Assembly (NCBI GenBank): GCA_041946755.1
Contig: JBHGBB010000067.1
Location: 1 to 17,058 of the forward strand
DNA from: JBHGBB01 sp041946755
Lineage (GTDB): Bacteria > UBP4 > UBA4092 > JAOAEQ01
Direction: 5' to 3'
DNA: 17,058 bases
Position 1 is the first letter of the stretch. Every line of letters begins with the position of its first letter. Below are positions 1-5,784 of the stretch, in pieces. A program made the position numbers and the translations under genes. The notes under the pieces are model-generated. The model was not told the origin of the DNA, did not search any database, and saw only the letters and a program-made list of their open reading frames with translations.

Positions 1-234
1 AGCGGTGAAATCTTTTCGCGGATTGGGAAAAATATCAAATCCCGGTTACCGGGACATACTTTGATTGCCGGGTATACCAATGGCAGTTCTGGATATATTC
101 CTACCGCGGAAGCGCTCATTGAAGGAGGATATGAAACACAGCAAGCCTATAAATTTTTTGCTACCTTCCCCTTTAGTTCGGAAGTAGCACAAGTGGTCGA
201 AAATGCAACAGTTAAATTAGCGATACAACAATAA
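1..234 (+). CDS. Neutral/alkaline ceramidase-like protein, C-terminal end (5' partial)
   Basis: Reading frame 1 is open from the first base to a TAA at 232-234, giving the last 77 residues of a protein whose start lies outside the window. The segment GYTNGSSGYIPTAEALIEGG (residues 25-44 of the fragment) resembles the end of the conserved domain of neutral/alkaline non-lysosomal ceramidase-family proteins, where a GYxNGxxGYxPT...EGGYE pattern is typical. Family members hydrolyse the amide bond of ceramide, but many bacterial homologues have unknown substrates and lack the eukaryotic-type C-terminal domain; this protein ends soon after the motif, as those do. The zinc-binding and catalytic residues lie upstream and cannot be checked. 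The next gene starts 32 nt downstream on the same strand, so they may be co-transcribed. The family call rests on one motif. Confidence 0.65.
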   Translation, partial: SGEIFSRIGKNIKSRLPGHTLIAGYTNGSSGYIPTAEALIEGGYETQQAYKFFATFPFSSEVAQVVENATVKLAIQQ

Positions 235-255
235 ACTAGTAACATATTTTAATCT

Positions 256-260
256 AGGAG
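256..260 (+). promoter_or_regulatory. Ribosome binding site of the BPL_N-like gene
   Basis: AGGAG lies 6 nt before the ATG at 267. It supports that start, which also puts a hydrophobic signal peptide at the very N-terminus. Confidence 0.7.
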
Positions 261-266
261 ACAACT

Positions 267-1097
267 ATGCAAAAAAGATGGAAATGGTTTTCGATATGTT
301 TTTTGACAGTAGTTTTGTTATTAGCTGGTGCGGATTGGGGTAATGCGTATTCTACCATTACCGTAAATGTCTTAATCCATAATGGCACCAATGCTTCATC
401 AAATTGTGTTAATGGAACAGTGGCTTGTTTATCAACCTCAAACGTCAGTAACCTGATTCCAGGAGTATGGTTTACCTGGGGATTTAATGGCACGATCAAT
501 GCAACTACTTTATCCGGATATGATGTTCTGGTAATGCCGGGTGGCAATGGATTCGGCAGTGGGTATCGGGTAGATTCAAATATCAATGCTAATGATATTC
601 GGACTTGGGTAGCCAGCGGTAAAGGGTATTTCGGTACTTGCGCCGGGGCATATGGCGGTTCTTATATAACCTATAATTATGCGCCATCTACTACGTCGAT
701 TTTATATTACGCTTGGGGAGTCGCGCCACATATAAATGCTTTAGCGGTATCCTATAATGGGAATTTAACCTTAAGTATGACTTCTGCCGGACAATATACA
801 CTCAATTATTCCGGTATCCAGACCCTAGATCATGAGTCCGGCCCGGCTATGAAAGCCAATAGTCCAGGGGCAATAGTATTTGCGACTTATGCCGATAGTA
901 ATACCGGATATCCTGGACATATTGCAATTGTAGGAGATACTTATGGTTCGGGAAGAACTATCCTATGCGGACCACATCCGGAATTAACATCACCGCGGAA
1001 ATCTGAAATGGTAGCGAGAATGGCAGCCTGGGCTGGAAAAGCAATTGATACTCAGATTCCAATCGAATTAGTCGATTTCGATGCGGTTATTGAATAA
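267..1097 (+). CDS. Secreted class-I glutamine-amidotransferase-fold protein (BPL_N-like)
   Basis: This 276-residue protein has a signal peptide (basic KRWK, then hydrophobic to about residue 22, likely cleaved near GNA-Y at 27/28). The rest resembles the BPL_N family, a class-I-amidotransferase or DJ-1-like alpha/beta fold named after the N-terminus of some biotin-protein ligases. A strand-turn VLVMPGG is at 88-93. The nucleophile elbow GTCAGAYGG puts Cys125 as nucleophile, and GPHPE near the end supplies His237 and Glu239. That is the full Cys-His-Glu set of class-I amidotransferases, so an active hydrolase or amidase is possible. No partner synthetase domain is present and the protein is exported, so a classical glutaminase role is unlikely. 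The substrate is unknown. The last 13 residues (IPIELVDFDAVIE) form a tail shared with NlpC-2 and GHL-1. The gene sits 35 nt before the first NlpC/P60-like gene. Confidence 0.75.
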   Translation: MQKRWKWFSICFLTVVLLLAGADWGNAYSTITVNVLIHNGTNASSNCVNGTVACLSTSNVSNLIPGVWFTWGFNGTINATTLSGYDVLVMPGGNGFGSGYRVDSNINANDIRTWVASGKGYFGTCAGAYGGSYITYNYAPSTTSILYYAWGVAPHINALAVSYNGNLTLSMTSAGQYTLNYSGIQTLDHESGPAMKANSPGAIVFATYADSNTGYPGHIAIVGDTYGSGRTILCGPHPELTSPRKSEMVARMAAWAGKAIDTQIPIELVDFDAVIE

Positions 1098-1132
1098 GAA
1101 TAATAATTACTATTACTGAAATAATAACTCTC

Positions 1133-2425
1133 ATGAAATTGAATTTAATACCAGCGATATTAATGGCTTTACTGCTTATCGTTTCAGGTTATGCGATAAG
1201 CCGGGATAGTGTGATGAATATGGCATATACCTATTCCACTGCGACCTGGTTATGCTCAAGCACGAACGCCAATCCTGCTTGGAATGAGTTTAAAGCTGGG
1301 AAGTGGTATACCGGTGTACCATATAATATGGGCGGATGGGATAGTTTATCAACCTGTTTCTGGAAGTTAGCCAACGGAGTTATCGCCGGGAATGGTAAAC
1401 AAGTAGATTTACATACTCCCAGTCATGCAGGGGTAGATTGTTCGGGTTTTGTAACCCGATGTTGGGGGATCGATACCGGGAAAATGTATACTTGGACGTT
1501 ACCGAGTATTTCTCGGGAGATAAAATGGTCAGAATTAGTTCGTGGCGATATTTTAAATAAGCAAGCTGGTTCAGGGCACGTGCGTATCTTTGATTATTTT
1601 ACTAATGGGACTAAGCAGATGATGGTCTATGAATCGACTGTTGGAATTCACCCGGGTTTTGGAGTTCACCCGGGGAGAGTGGTACATCGAATCCTTCGCT
1701 GGGATAAGGCATATACTCCTCGCCGATTTAACCAGATTGAAGAATACGTTTATCCACATCCGCCGTATCAAGACCTGATGCCATTATCTAAAACATTGCA
1801 GCAACCATGGATAATCGGTGGCCTAGGTAGAGTGGGTGCAATGAGTTGGAATATTATTGATTATTCGACTACTCAAAACGGTTTGGAAATAGGTAGCAAT
1901 CATTATGTTGGGCAACTTACCCAAAAATATCCTGGGTTGGGTTATGCTTATACCGGTAGTTCCACGGATACTAATTATACTATTGAAGCGAATGTATGGT
2001 GTCCTTACAATACCTTAAAAGAAGATGCGCAATATACCCAACTCTTAGCATATTTCAATCCGGAAAAGATGTATTATCTAAGTTTAGGTACCGATTTTGC
2101 ACCTGGCAAGAATCGGCAGCGAATATGCTTACAGTCGCATACTTCTTTAGGTACGGTAAAAACGCTCAAAACTTGGCGATATCCAATCGATTTTCCGGAT
2201 CCAAAAGGTTCCGGTTGGCATCATTTGAAATTAAGTATATTTGATGGAAATATCGACGTTTGGTTTGATGGAAAGAAATTACCTGGTCCGATAAGTAAAT
2301 ATCGAAAATCAACTTCGGGGTATGTTGCCTGTTCTCAATATACGAAAAGCACAAGTGCTTCACTAGTTAGTTGGTTTGAAGAGTTTAAAGTATATCCAAC
2401 CTCGATGTCTAGAATAGATAAATAG
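1133..2425 (+). CDS. Secreted NlpC/P60-like protein with LamG-like domain (NlpC-1)
   Basis: This 430-residue protein has an N-terminal signal peptide (hydrophobic residues 5-18, cleavage near SGYA-I). The N-terminal half (about 22-200) looks like a diverged NlpC/P60 cysteine peptidase. HAGVDCSGFV gives nucleophile Cys103, GDILN...GHVRIFDYF gives His149, and MMVYEST holds a possible third polar residue, Glu167. NlpC/P60 enzymes usually cleave peptidoglycan stem peptides, but the substrate here is inferred only. After the linker PHPPYQD and QQPWIIGG comes a concanavalin/LamG-like beta-sandwich (about 225-424) with GWHHLKLSIFDG and VWFDGKKL, typical of carbohydrate or surface binding. The chain ends at TSMSRIDK, without the Ig-like domain and tail of its neighbour. 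The ribosome binding site is weak. An 18-bp tandem duplication inside the gene encodes GIHPGF-GVHPGR at 171-182. Confidence 0.75.
   Translation: MKLNLIPAILMALLLIVSGYAISRDSVMNMAYTYSTATWLCSSTNANPAWNEFKAGKWYTGVPYNMGGWDSLSTCFWKLANGVIAGNGKQVDLHTPSHAGVDCSGFVTRCWGIDTGKMYTWTLPSISREIKWSELVRGDILNKQAGSGHVRIFDYFTNGTKQMMVYESTVGIHPGFGVHPGRVVHRILRWDKAYTPRRFNQIEEYVYPHPPYQDLMPLSKTLQQPWIIGGLGRVGAMSWNIIDYSTTQNGLEIGSNHYVGQLTQKYPGLGYAYTGSSTDTNYTIEANVWCPYNTLKEDAQYTQLLAYFNPEKMYYLSLGTDFAPGKNRQRICLQSHTSLGTVKTLKTWRYPIDFPDPKGSGWHHLKLSIFDGNIDVWFDGKKLPGPISKYRKSTSGYVACSQYTKSTSASLVSWFEEFKVYPTSMSRIDK
1643..1678 (+). repeat. 18-bp direct tandem duplication inside NlpC-1
   Basis: Positions 1643-1660 and 1661-1678 share GGA(A/G)TTCACCCGGG at their first 14 bases (13 of 14 identical), then diverge. 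The encoded hexapeptides are GIHPGF and GVHPGR. The paralogue NlpC-2 has unrelated, shorter sequence here, so the duplication arose after the paralogues split. Confidence 0.7.
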
Positions 2426-2431
2426 TTTTAG

Positions 2432-2438
2432 AAGGAGG
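2432..2438 (+). promoter_or_regulatory. Strong ribosome binding site of NlpC-2
   Basis: AAGGAGG, a full Shine-Dalgarno match, lies 10 nt before the ATG at 2449. It is the strongest such site in the window and suggests NlpC-2 is translated better than NlpC-1, whose start has no clear site. Confidence 0.75.
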
Positions 2439-2448
2439 AATTGGTTCT

Positions 2449-4044
2449 ATGAAATATATGATTTCGATATCCGTTGTTTTGATAGTCCTAATCTTAGCCG
2501 TTTCAGGATATCCCATTTCGCGGGATAATGTGATGAATACCGCATATTCATATTACACCGCTACCTGGACATGTTCTTCGGCAAATGCCGACCCGGCTTG
2601 GAATACGTTTACTCCGGGTAGTACTTATCAGGGTATCCCATATAATATGCATGGTTATGATACCTTATCTACCGCATTTTGGAAATTAGCACATGGAGTC
2701 ATTGCCGGAAATCATTTACAGTATTCTACCAATACTTGGACTGAAAGTCATGCCGGGGTAGATTGTTCCGGCTATGTATGTCGAACTTGGGGAGAAGATA
2801 CGTATCATTTCTTAACGAGTGAAATGTATAAAATTGCGACGACGATCAGTTGGTCGGATCTACTACGAGGAGATGTATTGAATAGTTCCGGTCAGCATGT
2901 TCGGCTTTTTGATTATTTTACTAATGGTACTACCGAAATGATGGTTTATGAATCCACGGTACATGTACCCCCGGAATATATTGACCAACGAGTAACCCAT
3001 CGAATACTCAACCGGTTAAACTCGACTCACTTTCCCTCTGGTTATAATTATATTCCTCGGAGATATAAAAATATCCAAGAGGTGCCATATCCCCACCCAC
3101 CATATCAAGATATGGTTTATTCCATGAATACCTATCAGCAGCCATGGATAATCGGCGGGGTTGGTGGAGTAGGCAAGATGAGTTGGAATCCGGTAGGGGT
3201 AGCAACAACTGCCGGTGGGACCGCACCGGGGAGCGATAGTATGATTGGGCAATTGCAACAGGCGAATTGGGGTACCGGCTATGCATATACCGGTGCGCCA
3301 ACCGATACCAATTATACGGTTGAAGCTTATGTTTGGTGTCGATATAATAACGGAGCGATTGATACCGCATTTCGGTATAATTCATTATTATCATATTTCT
3401 ATCCCTGGCCAATGCGATATATTCAATTAAGCTCTGATTTTACTTTACCGCGTAATCGGCTTATGCTCCAAGTGCGGGATACGACTGGATTAATTGCATC
3501 GACGTTGAATGAATGGCAAAGCGGAACCGATTTCCCGACGATTAGTTCTTCCGGTTGGCATCATCTGCGATTAAGCGTGCTTGATGGAACGATGAAAGTC
3601 TGGTTTGATGGCAATAAACTATCCGATCCCACTACTGCACCTTATACTGGCTTCACTACCGGGTTTGTTGCCTGTTCTCAATATTCGAGTGTTAGCGGCG
3701 AGAATCAGACCGGTTGGTTCGATGCCTTAAAAGTATATCCAACTCGGATGACATTGAATTCTGCGACGGTAATCAATCTCGATTTTGGCAAGAGTACTAC
3801 GCTGGAGCTTATCGGCGGTATCCCGATGCATCTGTGGTCATTATCAACTACCGGAATCGTTTCTTTAAACACCACTGCTGGCGCTACAGTTGTTGTAACT
3901 GCAATACATAACGGTACGGTTACTTTAACCGCCCGGGATAATTATTCACCACAACAAACGATTACGATTAGAATAGAGGTTCAGGGCATACCGATAGAAT
4001 TATTGGATTTTGAAGCCATTGTCGAACCGTATCTAAAAGACTAA
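2449..4044 (+). CDS. Secreted NlpC/P60-like protein with LamG-like and Ig-like domains (NlpC-2)
   Basis: This 531-residue paralogue of the upstream gene is collinear with it over nearly its whole length. A signal peptide covers about residues 1-21. The NlpC/P60-like domain (about 23-210) has HAGVDCSGYV with Cys106, GQHVRLFDYF with His150 and VYEST with Glu168, so all three candidate active-site residues match those of NlpC-1. The LamG/concanavalin-like domain follows (about 229-432; GWHHLRLSVLDG, VWFDGNKL). Unlike NlpC-1, it continues into a small Ig-like domain (about 437-512; LWSLSTTGIVSLN, NGTVTLTARD), then the tail IPIELLDFEAIVE plus PYLKD. NlpC-1 therefore either lost this C-terminal part or this copy gained it. 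The likely role is cleavage of a peptide or amide bond in a cell-wall-type polymer outside the membrane; the substrate is not shown by the sequence. Confidence 0.77.
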   Translation: MKYMISISVVLIVLILAVSGYPISRDNVMNTAYSYYTATWTCSSANADPAWNTFTPGSTYQGIPYNMHGYDTLSTAFWKLAHGVIAGNHLQYSTNTWTESHAGVDCSGYVCRTWGEDTYHFLTSEMYKIATTISWSDLLRGDVLNSSGQHVRLFDYFTNGTTEMMVYESTVHVPPEYIDQRVTHRILNRLNSTHFPSGYNYIPRRYKNIQEVPYPHPPYQDMVYSMNTYQQPWIIGGVGGVGKMSWNPVGVATTAGGTAPGSDSMIGQLQQANWGTGYAYTGAPTDTNYTVEAYVWCRYNNGAIDTAFRYNSLLSYFYPWPMRYIQLSSDFTLPRNRLMLQVRDTTGLIASTLNEWQSGTDFPTISSSGWHHLRLSVLDGTMKVWFDGNKLSDPTTAPYTGFTTGFVACSQYSSVSGENQTGWFDALKVYPTRMTLNSATVINLDFGKSTTLELIGGIPMHLWSLSTTGIVSLNTTAGATVVVTAIHNGTVTLTARDNYSPQQTITIRIEVQGIPIELLDFEAIVEPYLKD

Positions 4045-4084
4045 GTAGATAAGAGAAAATAGCTTATATTGAATTAAAAATATA

Positions 4085-4097
4085 ATGTTTCAAACAT
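4085..4097. repeat. Short palindrome ATGTTTCAAACAT
   Basis: The arms are 6 bp and perfect around one central base. It overlaps the end of the TATAAT box at 4081-4086 and would cover the expected transcription start, the position expected of a repressor operator. A chance palindrome of this size in AT-rich DNA cannot be excluded. Confidence 0.4.
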
Positions 4098-4116
4098 GAG
4101 TTTTATACGATGCAAC

Positions 4117-4143
4117 GATGAACGAGATAATATCTCGTTCATC
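4117..4143. repeat. Perfect 13-bp inverted repeat / RNA hairpin
   Basis: The arms GATGAACGAGATA and TATCTCGTTCATC are exact reverse complements around a single central A. As RNA this gives an 11-bp stem with a 5-nt loop. No T-run follows (next bases are CTAATGAC), so it is not a standard intrinsic terminator. It could be a dimeric-regulator operator, a 3'-end-protecting hairpin for the upstream message, or a leader structure. Confidence 0.7.
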
Positions 4144-4236
4144 CTAATGACAAGGTTATAGTCAATTTAGGAAGAGAACACCATACTAATAAATAATAGT
4201 ACAAAATATTCAATTAGAATTACTTAAATAAAATCT

Positions 4237-5766
4237 ATGAAAACAAACGATAAATACCTTGAAATAATAGGAGTTATGCTAGGATTAAGTCTTCTTTTAA
4301 TCGGCATTGCACTGGCTATTTCTCCGACTATAAAGGTTACCGGGTCCGGGACTGTATTAGTCGGTGATGCCAGAACACTCTCGGCAAGTGGTGGCACTCC
4401 GCCATATACCTGGTCGATTAAAACAGGTTCCGGTGCCCCGGGAATATTAAATGCATATACGGGGACAACCGTGGTATTGCTGGCAACAGTAGATCCTGGT
4501 ACATGCTCAATCGTAATAACCGATGCTACGCTACAGTCGGCTACTACCGAGGATTTTGCGATTATTCCGGCCCCGAGTCCAATAAAGAGTTTCTGGATTT
4601 GGAGTAGTTCCATTTCAACTCGCAGCGATGCTACCACGGTTATTACTACCGCAACTACACATCAAGTTCGCGATGTTTTTTTATTGGTAAAAGGAGCCAG
4701 CGGATCGGTCAATTTTACCGTTATGGATTGGTTAACTTCAATTGCTGCCGGTTTAACTACCAATGTTCGGATTCATCCCTGGGTGATTTGTTTTAAGGAT
4801 TCTACTAAAGGGCCTACCGGAATATATCAGACGGTTGGTCCCAGCTCTACTTGGATAGTACCGATGGATACTAGCTATCGTCAATATTTAATGGACACCT
4901 GTTTTACCCCGCTATTACGCGATCATCCGAATATCAGCGGGATCCATCTGGATTGCTATCGGTATCCCGGGTCCTATACGTATCCCGAATGTAATGCCAT
5001 TAATAATGATACTGGTCGGTCGTTATTCCAATTTTGTCAACAGATCGCGACTACTATCCGGGTATATAACCCTTCACTGCCGATTTCGATTGCCGTGATG
5101 CCGGAAATGGATACCGCCATATATTATTATGGGCAGGATTATTATCAGTTATCGACTGCCGGTTGTCGTATTCTATGTCCGATGGCATATACCGGGAATT
5201 ATGGAACTACTGCTGAGTGGGTAGGGCAAGTTATGAAATATACTCGAGATACAGCAGTCCGAACTTGTGCTGTTTATGCCGGGGAACAGTTTACCTATGA
5301 TAGCGGTCCCCCATACTATATGACCAGTGCGGAAATAGCCGCAGAAACCCGATATACCCTCGATTCCGGAGCGCAAGGAGTAACGGCATTTCGTTGGCCG
5401 GTTCAATCGAACCAATGGATAGCTTGGGATACTGTGGGGACAACGTTAGCCATAACCTTTAGTCCATCAACCGGATTTAATGTGCCGGTCGGCAGCAGTA
5501 TAGTCATCGGTGCTACTGGTGGATGGAAACCGTTTGCGCGATGGACAACCAGTAATTGGAGTGTCGGTACCGTAGCGGTCTTTTTTAGTGATGATAGCAT
5601 CCGGTTTTATGCCCGGAATACAGGAACGTGTACAGTGATGGTAACCGATTCTGCCCCGGGACCGAGAACAATCAGTTCCGCAACAATAACGATAATTGCA
5701 GTACCGGTAGAACTCTCGCGATTTGACGCGATTCTCGAACCGAATGACCGGTCACAATTTCGATAA
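4237..5766 (+). CDS. Secreted GHL10-type glycoside hydrolase with flanking Ig-like domains (GHL-1)
   Basis: This 509-residue protein is the first of five tandem paralogues. A signal peptide spans 1-27 (IALA). An Ig-like domain (29-110) carries ASGGTPPYTWSI. The core (about 115-400) resembles GHL10, a TIM-barrel glycoside-hydrolase-like family. RIHPWVICF is at 178-186, W206 with PMDTSYRQYLMD at 209-220, and GIHLDCYRYPG at 235-245 places Asp239 where GHL10 proteins carry GIHxDxxRYP. SIAVMPE places Glu290; CPMAYTGNY is at 314-322 and GAQGVTAFRWP at 378-388. Asp239 and Glu290 are the best catalytic candidates. A second Ig-like domain (405-487; GGWKPFARWTTSNWS) follows, then the tail VPVELSRFDAILE plus EPNDRSQFR-type residues to the end. 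Cys90 and Cys465 sit at matching places in the two Ig domains. E. coli DigH, in the same family, cleaves denuded peptidoglycan glycan strands; the substrate here is unknown. No clear Shine-Dalgarno site precedes the ATG. Confidence 0.75.
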   Translation: MKTNDKYLEIIGVMLGLSLLLIGIALAISPTIKVTGSGTVLVGDARTLSASGGTPPYTWSIKTGSGAPGILNAYTGTTVVLLATVDPGTCSIVITDATLQSATTEDFAIIPAPSPIKSFWIWSSSISTRSDATTVITTATTHQVRDVFLLVKGASGSVNFTVMDWLTSIAAGLTTNVRIHPWVICFKDSTKGPTGIYQTVGPSSTWIVPMDTSYRQYLMDTCFTPLLRDHPNISGIHLDCYRYPGSYTYPECNAINNDTGRSLFQFCQQIATTIRVYNPSLPISIAVMPEMDTAIYYYGQDYYQLSTAGCRILCPMAYTGNYGTTAEWVGQVMKYTRDTAVRTCAVYAGEQFTYDSGPPYYMTSAEIAAETRYTLDSGAQGVTAFRWPVQSNQWIAWDTVGTTLAITFSPSTGFNVPVGSSIVIGATGGWKPFARWTTSNWSVGTVAVFFSDDSIRFYARNTGTCTVMVTDSAPGPRTISSATITIIAVPVELSRFDAILEPNDRSQFR

Positions 5767-5784
5767 TATGGAAAGGAAATCAAT

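Larger units (their letters stand above)
4045..4236 (+). promoter_or_regulatory. Intergenic regulatory region before the GHL array
   Basis: This is the only large gap in the window: 192 nt, AT-rich, no credible ORF and no CCGG words. It holds a consensus -10 hexamer TATAAT at 4081-4086 (no recognisable -35 box at normal spacing), a 13-nt palindrome at 4085-4097 overlapping that box, and a larger palindrome at 4117-4143. ATGACA at 4147-4152 resembles a -35 box but has no matching -10. The following gene has no clear Shine-Dalgarno site. The region most likely separates two transcription units and drives the array, but the promoter itself is not proven. Confidence 0.5.

Noticed and set aside
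254..586. 110-codon minus-strand frame over the BPL_N-like gene
   Set aside because: The plus-strand gene has a signal peptide, ribosome binding site and catalytic motifs. The antisense frame has none of these.
3008..3412. 134-codon minus-strand frame over NlpC-2
   Set aside because: It lies inside a gene with clear domain homology to its neighbour, and shows no recognisable motif or ribosome binding site.
4117..4143. Rho-independent terminator for the upstream operon
   Set aside because: The stem is good but AT-rich near the loop, and no T-run follows on either strand. It is kept only as an inverted repeat of unknown role.
4147..4175. Promoter using ATGACA as -35 box
   Set aside because: No -10-like hexamer is found 16-19 nt downstream.
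4224..4637. 137-codon open frame on the minus strand over the start of GHL-1
   Set aside because: It is antisense to a conserved Ig-like coding region. Similar minus-strand frames recur at the same place in GHL-3, -4 and -5, as expected from mirrored codon bias in paralogues.
5701..5766. Type IX secretion C-terminal sorting domain after the PVEL motif
   Set aside because: Only about 20 residues follow the motif, far short of the beta-sandwich sorting domain, and no Gly-Lys-rich ending is present.
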